The translations under genes were made by a program, and so were the position numbers. From contig MU119411.1 in NCBI GenBank assembly GCA_014904845.1, forward strand, positions 1-64,000: 64,000 nucleotides of DNA, given 5' to 3'. The first letter of the stretch is position 1. Each line of letters starts with the position of its first letter. Positions 31,566 through 41,667 of the stretch are shown piece after piece. The DNA comes from Acephala macrosclerotiorum (lineage: Eukaryota > Ascomycota > Leotiomycetes > Helotiales > Mollisiaceae). A model generated the notes under the pieces. The model was not told the origin of the DNA. It worked only from the letters and a program-made list of their open reading frames with translations, and did no database searches.

Positions 31566-33293
31566 ATGGACGAGCCTCATCTCTCAAATCGGGTTTCGAA
31601 GCGTGCAGGGAAGGGAAACGTGGGGAAAGATAATGATTCTCAACAAAGGGAGAGGAAGCGTGCTCTCGATCGGAAGGCACAGAGGGCGTCGAGGGAGAAG
31701 ACGAGAAGTCATATTGCGCACTTGGAGCGGATGGTACAGATACTGAGTGAGAGGAATGGGAGTGCAGCGACGAATGAATTGTTGGAGGAGATCGAGACGC
31801 TGCATGGGGAGATTGATAGGTTGAAGAAGATTATTGATGGGATTAAGTGTTTGCTGGGTGTTGATATGCCGGAGGCTGGCCTTCTGAGAAGGTACGTCGA
31901 TGATTGCGCTAGGGAGGCTCGTGACTGACATGTTTAGACAGTTCTCCCATTCTTCAGAGAGAGATGGAACGAGTCCGGAGAAGAATGGGAATTACATGAA
32001 CGAGTCGGTGTTGTGCGAAGTTCGATCACCGTCTACAGATGGACCTGATGGTCAAAACACTCTTGCACAGGAGTTTGGAGCCTGGGCTGCTCAACCTTTG
32101 ATCGAAGGTGGGAACGATGCAGCAAACACATGCGATAACGAAGATGTCGAAGAGGAAGTTCCTTCTAGTATTGTACTCATTCAACCACAGCCAACGACTT
32201 CAGCGCCAAATATCAACTGGATGGACTTCAATAACGACGACCCGAATGACTTGACAGGTCTACTCGAGGAGGCTTTAGCACCGGTTTCCCATCAATCTGA
32301 ACGTCGAGCATCAATCCCTACCACCATCAGAGTTCTGACCCCAACCGTTCCAGATTACGAGCCCTGTGATGTCTGGAAGAAAGCGAATTCTATCTACGCG
32401 AGGATATTCGCGTTCGATAGACAACGGATCGCTGAAGCTGATCAGGTAGATCCAGGTTCGCTTGTGAAAGTGGTTAAGAGTGGTTGGGACTCGCTGCCTC
32501 TCTCAGAGCAGAGCAATCCGATCTTTGAGATCCTTAGAGAGGTTGATCAATACCTGTTTTGGGATCTGGATCCAGTTACTAAGATTGCGAATTTGTACAA
32601 GAGCATGCTTCTCCTTAAGGTAGGTTTCTCTGATTGAGGGCGGGGACGAGCTGATAAGAGATCAGTATTACTTCAATGCTGGGAGTCATAACTTGGACAA
32701 GATGCCGGAATGGCAACGGCCAGTGTATGTATATCTGATCCAAGGAATCACCATGATCTGACAGCCGCAGACCATCGCAGAAATCTATACGACATCCACT
32801 GCCTATTGACTTTTTCCCATGGTACCCCGTACTCCCTTCCCCGCATTATACGCTTGCTGACATCTCAAGGCCTGCATTGCGAGATCGACTGGTTAGGCAT
32901 CACAACTACTACTTTGGAACAACTGATTTCTCAGTCAACTATCGCCGCCACTTCAAGTTCAGTTGGCCCTTCAGCTTCGACGACATCTATTGCTATGATC
33001 GCGACAGCAAGTCATATCGCCTCAGTCCCCTCTTTGAACGCTATCATCGAGACGTAAGGTGCTGGAGGTTCGAGAAAGTGTTCTTTGAGAAGTTTCCTGA
33101 ATTTATTGGCGAGATCTCTGTTTTTGAAGATGAGATTCCTGATATTCCTGCCATTTCAAGCGTTCCTGCGCATCGACTATTTCCTTCACTATATCCCGAA
33201 GCAGGAAAGGTCCATCGAAAAACAACCGGAGACATGAATCATAGATTTGCAGACGATATAATGCAGCTTTTTGACGAGTGTCCGCCAACATGA
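31566..33293 (+). CDS. bZIP-like transcription factor with DUF3425 domain (first paralogue)
   Basis: Five exons (31566-31891, 31938-32619, 32666-32724, 32771-32821, 32870-33293) give 513 aa, with four introns of 46-48 bp. The N-terminus has a basic region and zipper (RERKRALDRKAQRASREKTR, then IAHLERMVQIL and a second heptad stretch LKKIIDGIKCLL). The middle is acidic. The C-terminal DUF3425 region includes WKKANSIYARIFAFDRQRI, LREVDQYLFWDLDPVTKIA, HPLPIDFFPWPALRDRLV and FKFSWPFSFDD. This is a fungal-specific regulator family. In the basic region the usual Asn of N-x7-R is Asp. It converges with ALDH, 84 bp apart. The second paralogue lies 3 kb downstream. Confidence 0.92.
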
Positions 33294-33377
33294 CCTCACA
33301 ACTTCGCTTGATGTACGGGGTTCGGAAGGAACTTAATAAAGTTAACTACAATATCCAACACCTAATTAAATATCCAA

Positions 33378-35140
33378 TCAAACCTTCTTCTTCAAATACA
33401 AAGACTGTGAGTTGCAGAAGTGCTTCAATCCACTGCTTCCCCATTCGCTTCCGATACCACTCTGCTTGTGTCCTCCGAATGGGACGATGGGAGAGACCTC
33501 AATGTGTGCATTCACCCAAACACTCCCAGCTTCTAATTGTTTGGCGATCCGAGCAGCTTCATCGAGGTCAGAGGACCAGACTGAAGCACCGAGACCCATC
33601 TTCGTATCGTTTGCGCGAGCGATAACGTCGTCTTCGTCGGACCAGGACATGATGGGGATGATGGGCCCTGAAAAATCTCACGTCAGCACCCTGGATATAG
33701 GCGTACTCCCACCACCGCCTCATCTCCCCCCTTTTCTTATATCAATGGAGGACACAACTCACCAAAAGGTTCTTCCTGCACAATCTTCGAATCCTCCTTC
33801 GGCGCATCAATAATAGTCGGCTGAATAAAATACCCACCACTCTCCTTAAACGCCCCACCAACCGCAACCTTCATCCCATTCTTCTCCACATCATCAAAGA
33901 AAGCCTTCACCTTCCCATACTGCATCTCATTCTGCACAGGACCCAAAAACACCCCATCCTCAGACCCATCTCCTACTTTTAGGGTCTTGGTGTATTCAAC
34001 CATGGCGTCGCGGAATTCGTTGTAGATGTCTTTGTGGATGTAGATTCGCTTGACGCAGAGGCAGATTTGGCCTGAGTTGAGGAAGCCGAGGGTTGCGATT
34101 TTGGGGGCGACGGCGGCGATGTCGACGGATTTGCAGATTATTGCCGGGTCGTTGCCTCCTCTGTTGATTGTTTTCTGTTAGTTTCGTTCTGTTGTATGGT
34201 GTTTAGGTGGTGAGGAAGAAAGGGGGGCGTACAATTCAAGCGTAACTCTCTTCAAAGTCTTGCTTGCGCTTTCCATCACTTTCTTTCCAGTGAAAGTCGA
34301 GCCTGTGAAAGAGATCTTGTCGATGCCGGGGTGGGAGGTGATCCAAGGGCCGAGATTGTCGTCTCCGCTCAAGCATTGGACGACACCCGGTGGGAAGAAT
34401 TGCTGAGCGAGTTCGGCGAGCTTGAGGTCGCAGTATGGTGTGAAGGGACTTGTTTTGTCAGCTGCTTAACTTCGATCTTGCGGGATGTTTTTGAGGAACT
34501 CACGAAGGCTTCACGATAATGACATTCCCGGTCAGGACTGCGGGAGCGATCTTTCCGCATGCAAGTTGAATGGGGAAGTTCCATGGCACGATCGCTCCTA
34601 CGACACCAAGTGGTGTGTATCGAGTGATGACCTTGCGATCCTCGTTGTCCTCAATCACTTCCTCTGGCATATCCAAGTTCGCAATTCCTTTGAGCCAGAC
34701 GACTCCCGCATCCACTTCATTTCGTGCGAACATGAGCTATATTCTATCGTCAGCCCTCAAATTCCTCTCCTGTCGATCTCTGAAGGTTTATGAATAGAAC
34801 ATACGGGCTTCCCCTGCTCCATAGTCAACAACTGCGCAAAATCCTCCTCCTGAGCCTTCAACGCATCTGCAAACTTCAAAAGAGCATCTCTTCTCTCCTG
34901 AACACTCGTCTTCTTCCATTTCTGGAACGCAGCTCGTCCTGCCTCAACAGCAGTGTCGAGATCTTTCTGCGTAGCGACGGGAACCGGAGGATTGGCCTTC
35001 TTGGTTGCGGGATTGACGCCATGTCTGGTTGCTCCGTCTGAAGCCGGGACGAGTTTGCCGTTTATGACATTGTTGAAGGTTTTGAAGTCGAGCTTGGTGC
35101 CGTTTGAGTGGCCATTTGTGTTTGTTGCTGAGGGTGCCAT
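33378..35140 (-). CDS. NAD(P)-dependent aldehyde dehydrogenase
   Basis: Five exons (35140-34805, 34736-34504, 34448-34233, 34160-33763, 33667-33378) give 490 aa, the normal ALDH length. Motifs: [15 protein letters not shown] at the start, [61 protein letters not shown] with catalytic Glu at about 261, [10 protein letters not shown] with catalytic Cys at about 295, [13 protein letters not shown] and [12 protein letters not shown]. It oxidises an aldehyde to the acid. The substrate cannot be read from sequence. The gene stands between two bZIP/DUF3425 genes, tail-to-tail with one and head-to-head with the other, which suggests local regulation. Confidence 0.97.
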
Positions 35141-36304
35141 GTTGTGTATCTTCTTTGGGTTAAGATTATGTTTTGGAGGAGAGAAAAGCTATGAGGGAGA
35201 CGTGGATGAGTTTTGGGGAAGGTTAAAATTGGAGAAGTACTCGACGAGGAGATTGAGGTCGGCGATAAGGGGAGGGGTTATTTTAGTGCGAGACGTCGTG
35301 TAACCCATAGCTGTCCACCACTGACACGAAAGCTCGACGTACTACTGACGAGACAATGTGGAGGACCAAGACCCGACACACGCATAGTGACATCGTTGAG
35401 TCGACTGGATCTTGGCTACGTTTCGCTGACTCGAGTGAGTTGACATAGACCCAGTTAGGTAGGACAAGTATATATGGTTGGGGCATCTTATTGGATATTT
35501 TACGATGTGCAACTATATTCTTCTGAGCTGCGAGTTTTGATAGGAGGATTGACAAGTGCTAACAGTGCTGTACTTGGTATTAACGCATGAAGAGCAAGTC
35601 CTACCGTTTGAAGCACCGTTCTACAACTTTCGAAATTGTTCATAGTTTCTGACGGTTACAAGCTTGCCTGTAACTTAGTATTGTATCTTATTCCACATCG
35701 CCAATTGACTCGAATCTGTGTTTCTTCTCCAAGCTCGATCATTGCCGCGGCTGTCTGCCGGGTTGGGCTAGGAAGGCCACAACCGAGGCCAGATGCGGGG
35801 TTCCCCAGATTTTCAGATCGACAGCCATGATTTCCACGGTTAAGCGTTACATACAAATCGATGACCAAGCCACACTATGGTATACGAATGATACGAGTAA
35901 CACATTCGGATTCCGGAATCTCGGCCGTGGAGATGATTCCGCTGTCTTGTGCCACAATGCGGCGCATGTCACGTGGGACTGGTGGGTTATGGAGTTGAAT
36001 CCATGAACACGGAAGGTATCCCGAGCAACCACTAGGAATATCCAAGTGCATGCATTAGGATATCTGGTTCTGATGCACTTGATAGATCTTTGGGAACTTT
36101 CAAGCAGTTGATTCGTTCTTGAGGTCTTTACTCAACCCCACTCTCCCTTTCCCCAGCTGTTGTGCTCAGTTAAGTACCCCGCATAGACATCGCAACCAGA
36201 TTTCCCCAACCTTTCTATCGCTGCTAATTCTTACTATCCTTTTTCTTTGACACGGTCGTCTTCTGTCAAACTTGAGCCTCTGCAGATCATCCTTACGTTA
36301 CATC
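35141..36304. promoter_or_regulatory. divergent promoter region, ALDH / second bZIP
   Basis: 1.16 kb between divergent starts with no gene recognised. Short ORFs near 35640-36030 lack homology. It may hold the binding sites of the flanking regulators. None was identified. Confidence 0.55.
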
Positions 36305-37809
36305 ATGTCGTCTTCCTTTTCTACCACTACTTTCTCCAAAGTACCCTGTGATGGCAGAATCAAACCAAGAAGAGACTCGAACAGCAGTCAGACAGCCAAG
36401 AAGCGTGAGCTCGATAGGATAGCACAGAAGAAGAGTCGAGAAAGGGCTAGAAATCGCATGCTAGAGTTGGAAGAGAAGTTGGAGAGACTGCAAAGTGATG
36501 ACAAGCAGAGACAGATTGCAGACTTACTGAGGGTGGTGGATGAGTTGAGGAGGGAGAATGAGAGATTGCAGGAAACTCTGGACAAAATTAGAGGTTTGAT
36601 CGGCCGCTCTGGCGACTCTGGTACGCTGTACCTATGACAAACTTCAGGTCTAAAGCTAATGTCGAGAAGCGAACACTCGCTATCACCTCCACGGCGGTAG
36701 TCCTCCAAACCATTCAGATGAGAACCAACAGCAACAGCAAGATTCTCTTACAATTCTATCTTCCAATGAAACTCCGAACTGGTGGGACGTTGCGACGAGC
36801 AGCGAGTCCCCAGAAGCAATGAAGATAGAGGACAATCCACTCCCTCCTCCGCTCGTTCCAGAAACATCAACCGCAAGGCTCGAGCTGGGGCTCCAAACTC
36901 GCTCACTTACAAGCCAATTTCCAACATTTGATTTCACTACATTGACTGGACTCACCTCGTTTCAATCCTCCCTCATGTGTGGCACTCCAGGTCAACCCAG
37001 CCTCAGCACCTCGAAAGTTGTTCCTGATATCGACAAATGGTCTACGTCAAACAACGCGTTCATCTTCGGAATTAACAGTGGGAAGAAGGGCGGCTTCGAC
37101 CCCAGCATCACGAGTTCCCCGGCAGCCTACAAAGCGATTCTATGGGGATGTGATGAGGCGGAAGAGAAGGAGAGAGCGCATCCATTCTGGTTCTCGCTTC
37201 GGCAGGTGGATGAAAAGGTCTTCGGAAATTGGACTTCTAAAGCACAGAAGGTTGCCATGATGTTTGTTACTCACAGGATGCTATTGGTATGCATTCTGCA
37301 CTGAGAGGGCAATGGAATAGCTGATGAAGGATAGTACAAAACGAACCCGTGCAAGGAGACGCTCGAGAGGGTGCCAAACTTCTTGCGACCTCGACCGAGT
37401 CAAGAGACAATTCAACATCCAGCCGTCATTGACTTTCTCATATGGTCAGTCTCTAGCGCAATCACGCAGTTCTCTTGTTATCGCTAACACCAACCACAGG
37501 CCAGGACTCCGTGATCGTCTCGTCTTCAGCCACAAACACTACACATCCACAGGAGACTTCTCCGCTGCATTTTGTGAACACCTCCACTTCAATTGGCCAT
37601 TTTCAGACGACGACATCTTGATTTTCGATTCCGAGACAGGAACACACAAGCTGAGTTCTCTGTTTAAGAAGTATGCGCTTGATCTGAAGAATTGGACGAT
37701 GAATGAGGGGTTCTTTGAGAAGTTTGTTGAGATGAAGTACGATATCCCAGCGACAAGATGTGAGAATGGGCTGGAGAAGTTGTTCGATTATATGCCTATG
37801 ACTGCATGA
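36305..37809 (+). CDS. bZIP-like transcription factor with DUF3425 domain (second paralogue)
   Basis: Four exons (36305-36620, 36667-37286, 37335-37444, 37500-37809) give 451 aa. The basic region is KKRELDRIAQKKSRERARNR, followed by LELEEKLERLQ and a second zipper stretch (VDELRRENERLQETLDKI). The DUF3425 C-terminus reads HPAVIDFLIWPGLRDRLV, FSHKHYTSTGDFSAAFCEHL and FNWPFSDDDILIFDSE, parallel to the 513-aa paralogue. The first intron uses an acceptor ending CGAG after a GCTAAT branch site. Choosing the nearer CAG would leave a 28-bp intron and break the frame. Asp again replaces the usual bZIP Asn. Confidence 0.9.
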
Positions 37810-37994
37810 GGCTTCTTGACATAGGATTCAACAAGGCCCTAATGGGGCGCCCGTAATCTGCTTTCTAGCCCGGTCGTCGATTTCGGTGAGGTCGCTTTAG
37901 CCCTTCTTTCTCCCTGGTCATGTGGAGGTACAAGGCCTTCCCTTCGGTCATCTTCCACTCCAACCCTCTTCATTGCCTAACACTAAGTCTCGGA

Positions 37995-38678
37995 TCACAA
38001 TCTCGTCCTTCTGTTCTTCTCGGTCCTCGGTTTCCTCGCCTTAAACAACAACACCACCCCCTCAACTCTACACTCCACATCCTCGAAGTTCTCCTTCAGC
38101 GCATCCTCAAACACCTTCCTACTATCCAACAGATTCCCAAAAAAGCCCTTCTTGCTGTACAAGTTCATTAAATATTGTCCAAACGCATTCTGCTCCACCC
38201 CCTGTCCCAGAATCGTGCTCCCAAACAAAACCCCCTTCTCACTCAAACATCCTCTCAGATTCTTAAACAGTGCGGCCTTTCTCTCCGGAGGCCCAGGCAT
38301 ACAATGCAACAAATAACACAAACTCACACTCTCAAACCTCTCCCCATCCTTAACTGGCAACGGCTCAAAAGCATCATGCAACAACATCTTCGCCCTCCCT
38401 CCAATCCTCCGATTCGCAGCCTCCAAAGAGTTCCGATTCAGGTCCACAAGTGTGATTTGATGCTCGGACGTCAAGTTGGCGTGTGCGAGGTAATACCCTG
38501 TTCCGACACCGATGTCGAGGTGTTTCTTGCTAATGTTTTTGTTGAAGAATGGGATGAGGATGGTGTCGGTGGGGCGGCGCCATGCGTAGTGGTTGGAGAC
38601 GTACAGGACCCAGAAATCGTAGATCAGGAGGACAAGGCGGGAGTAGATTGCTGCTCCTGGGGCGGGGTCTTGGGCCAT
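37995..38678 (-). CDS. class I SAM-dependent methyltransferase
   Basis: An uninterrupted ORF of 227 aa from ATG at 38678. SAM-binding motif I is HLDIGVGTGYYLAH at about residues 53-66. The acidic post-I strand is ITLVDLNRNSLE, with SVSLCYLLHCMPGPPERKAA as the next core strand, followed by LRGCLSEKGVLFGSTILG. This UbiE/small-molecule-type enzyme is common beside fungal biosynthetic genes. The substrate is unknown. It is tail-to-tail with the second bZIP gene, 185 bp apart. Confidence 0.92.
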   Translation of the reverse strand: MAQDPAPGAAIYSRLVLLIYDFWVLYVSNHYAWRRPTDTILIPFFNKNISKKHLDIGVGTGYYLAHANLTSEHQITLVDLNRNSLEAANRRIGGRAKMLLHDAFEPLPVKDGERFESVSLCYLLHCMPGPPERKAALFKNLRGCLSEKGVLFGSTILGQGVEQNAFGQYLMNLYSKKGFFGNLLDSRKVFEDALKENFEDVECRVEGVVLLFKARKPRTEKNRRTRL

Positions 38679-39767
38679 CGTTCTTCGGGCTTTCGAGGTT
38701 GAACTCGCTGGCTGAGCGATTTGTTTGCTCCAGAAATTCGACGGATGTATAGATTGAGCGAGACGTCCGGATGTGAGCCTAGGTTTATGGTTTGGTGTGG
38801 GGATGAAGGAAATGAATCTGACTTATGCGAGGAATGGACCCAGTATGCGCATCGAGATTGCTGTTTTGGGAATAGAGAAAGAGCGAAGGAGGGAGGAGTG
38901 GGATCTTTATGTTAAAATTCGAGTTGAAAGCTATTTTCTCGGTGTATCTATAATTTTTTTTTATGTAGCTGAATCCACTAAATAAACCATCGTCATCGAG
39001 ATGCGCCTCTTATTCCGCGGGGCATTTTACTGCGATGCTCGGGCCACTTTGCCAATCACAGTTGCAGCACTGCGCAGATTCACCGTAATCAGAAACCTTA
39101 TTCAAAAGGTCTAGAGTTATGAAAAGAACTAAGTTGGCATATCGCAAATTATCAACCCCCGGATCCGTAGTCAGTCAATTAACCTCCCGTGGCTTTCTGG
39201 GTCTGAGCCGAGACGGAGAAATGCTCGTTGATTGACTCATTTCGTGAAGTTTTAGTTGAACTCATCCTCGAGACTCGATCTCAGTGAGGGAATTTGCAAG
39301 CGTCCAATTGATGGCTACCTGATTCGTCTGAAAGATGGACCCCCGATATACGAAAGCTGCATCAGGTTACCATTTTCCACATTTGACGAGCGCGCCCCTG
39401 AAAAGACGCGAATGGACCCCCTTTTTGGGTGGTGGGGGCGGGTCATGGTTCCTAATCTTACGAACACGCCAATCCCCTCTCCAAATTCCCATCGGTGATC
39501 TCAAGTTTAAGCTTATTTGATACGAATACTCAGATAGTGAAGCTCTAAAGTGCGATACTAGCTCTTTCACTGGCCGAGCTTACGAGCAAGAGCTGAGTAA
39601 GACTCGGTAACGCTACAATTATTTCACCGCAACCGCACCACATCTCCCTCAGTTCATCTCTGAATAGTGCCTTCGTACCCGCTCCTTCTTCCACTACAAG
39701 TAGAAACTCAAAGCCTTAATTTTCTCAGCTCACTCAGTCCCGCTATTGCGGCTCAAACCTGCTCGCC
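38679..39767. other. intergenic, methyltransferase upstream region
   Basis: 1.1 kb with no convincing gene. ORFs at 38721-38985 and 39256-39520 overlap in several frames and lack domains. The left end is the presumed methyltransferase promoter. Confidence 0.5.
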
Positions 39768-40506
39768 ATGGATCCCCTCCTCGCCTCTTCCTACTCATCA
39801 GCCCAGCCGAAGAAGCCGACATCCCAGCCCTAGCAAAAACACTCACCCAATCCCACCTCTCCGAAGCAATAATGCCCTGCTTCTTCCCCGACTGGCCTCT
39901 TCTCGATACAATCATCCCCTATATGAAAGCTCGCCTAGCTAGAAAATTCGCCGAACCACGTTCCACTTTCTACACAGCAATCGATGGTTCTTCAGGCGAG
40001 ATCTTGGGAAAGTTCTGTATGACGCTAGAGACGGGAGAAGAGGTGGTGGATAGGAAGATGACAAATCTCGGGGGTGACTTCAAACCGCCACCGGGGTTTA
40101 ATTGGGGATTTTCTGGGGAGGTGATTGCGGGGTTGAAGAAGTTGGATGAGTTTATGATTGGGAAGAGACACTACAACATGGTTGTCCCTCTCTATTTGAT
40201 CAAGACTTTGATCTGAGCTGACAGCATGAAGTGATGTCTTCTTTAGCAGTGTATCCAGAGCATCACGAGAAAGGACACGGAGCCAAGCTTACGGAGCGCT
40301 GCTAAGAGATTGCTGATAAAGAGGGATTTCCGATCTACTTAAATGCCTTTCCTGGTGCGCATCATTTGCACTTGAAGTGGGGGTATGAGGATGTGGAGAA
40401 GTATGATGTGGATTTGAATACGCAAGGTGAGCCGTACAGAGGGTTTGGCATTTACAGGCCTTGCTCAATGATTCGATACCCGAAGACGAAAGACACCACA
40501 AGTTGA
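39768..40506 (+). pseudogene. broken GNAT-family N-acetyltransferase
   Basis: The best ATG (39768, context GCTCGCCATG) is out of frame with the body, which reads LLISPAEEADIPALAKTL, a normal GNAT N-terminus. A 44-bp intron (40181-40224, acceptor CTGACAG) joins KRHYNM to HEVMSSLAVYPEHHEKGHG, the acetyl-CoA-binding region. Then TAA (40303) interrupts ERC-stop-EIADKEGFPIYLNAF, and the frame continues to 40506 with LKWGYEDVEKYDVDL. Two lesions (5' frameshift and one stop) point to a pseudogene. An undetected 5' exon could explain the first but not the second. Confidence 0.75.
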
Positions 40507-40620
40507 CAAAGAGGAGTCCCTGAGGACTGAAAATGAAGGGCATACAGCTTATATACCGATATTTATTAGAAGATAGACAATAGAAGAAGGGTAGGGCCTC
40601 CTCTTTTTGAGAGAGATCAA

Positions 40621-41667
40621 TCAGGCGGATCCTTCACGTGACCAAAGCCAGCTCCCATTTCCTCCCTTTACATTCCCCATCCTCTGCGAATGATTCTTGA
40701 GAGTCTTGTTTGCATCCATGAGAGGACACAACCACTTCCTCTCCACACCCGCAGTCTTAATCGCATGCTGCGTTGCACCTATACTGACAGTCAGTTACAT
40801 CCTCACTCAACCTACCACGCTATTCATCATGGACGACCTACCAAAATCATAAGGCTTCGAATTAACATAAATATTCTCCCAATTTCCCGCAGGAACACTA
40901 TAAATCTCATGCCCAATCGTAATACAATCCGTCTTCCCCGTTCCCTGAATCCCATTCCACCACTCCCACCCCTCTCTATGCACCTTCCCATGTGCCCATT
41001 TCTGGACATGCTCAACGGATCTGAAATACATGACGGAAAGGAGGTTCCCTTGTTTAGTCACGTCGTTCGCGTTGTAGTCTGAATAGCCTAGGAAGCCGTA
41101 TTCCTCGGCGTGGGTTTCGAGGTCCCGGTACATGGCTCGGGCGTGGGCGCTGACGGTGCGGTAGGTTGGGTAGAAGAGTCCCAGGGGACTGGAGCATTGT
41201 CAGCGGAGGACGAGGGAGGTAGGGAGGAATGAACAGTACTGGTTGCACTTATTGGTCAAGAGAACGATGCACATTCCTTCGCCACCGACAGGCTCACCAG
41301 CTTGTCTGATCATGGTTCCATTCTTGGGAGGAAAGAGAGCCGTCTGACGTCCCAGCCGGACATTTTGCATCTGGGGATTCTCCACGACCCTGTAGATTTT
41401 CAATACTAGTCTCGTGAGCTTGAAGATGGCCAAGCCAAATGTCGGGACGAGGACGTATATGACAGGCAATGAAGTAGAGATGATGACAATTGCTTGAAGT
41501 AACGAGCCCATGAGCAGCCAGTCCGCAATTGTGAAGTTTGCTCTTATTCGAGTGTGGCCTTGGGTGGTGAGGAGGGGGTGTATGTTCGTGTATCCATCTC
41601 TGAAACCTTTGATGGCTTGTGACAATGGCTTCTGGGCCTTGGGCTCGTAAAGCGGTTTGAGATCCAT
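40621..41667 (-). CDS. Af470-like monooxygenase (DUF4188) membrane protein
   Basis: Three exons (41667-41240, 41188-40842, 40778-40621) give 310 aa. The N-terminus (MDLKPLYEPKAQKPLSQAIK) is followed by hydrophobic segments (ADWLLMGSLLQAIVIISTSL, VLVPTFGLAIFKLTRLVL) that probably anchor it in a membrane. The soluble part contains KCNHPLGLFYPTY, VSAHARAMYRDLETHAEEYG, GNLLSVMYFRSVEHVQKWAH and HEIYSVPAGNWENIYVNSKP, the pattern of DUF4188/Af470-like proteins, a dimeric-barrel-type fold. Af470 belongs to the fumagillin biosynthetic locus. The enzymatic role here is inferred. The third exon is supported by phase, a TATAG acceptor and an in-frame end. Confidence 0.85.

Noticed and set aside
36621..36648. 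28-bp intron using the nearer CAG in the second bZIP gene
   Set aside because: Too short for spliceosomal removal and gives the wrong phase. The 46-bp version with GCTAAT branch site and CGAG acceptor restores the frame.
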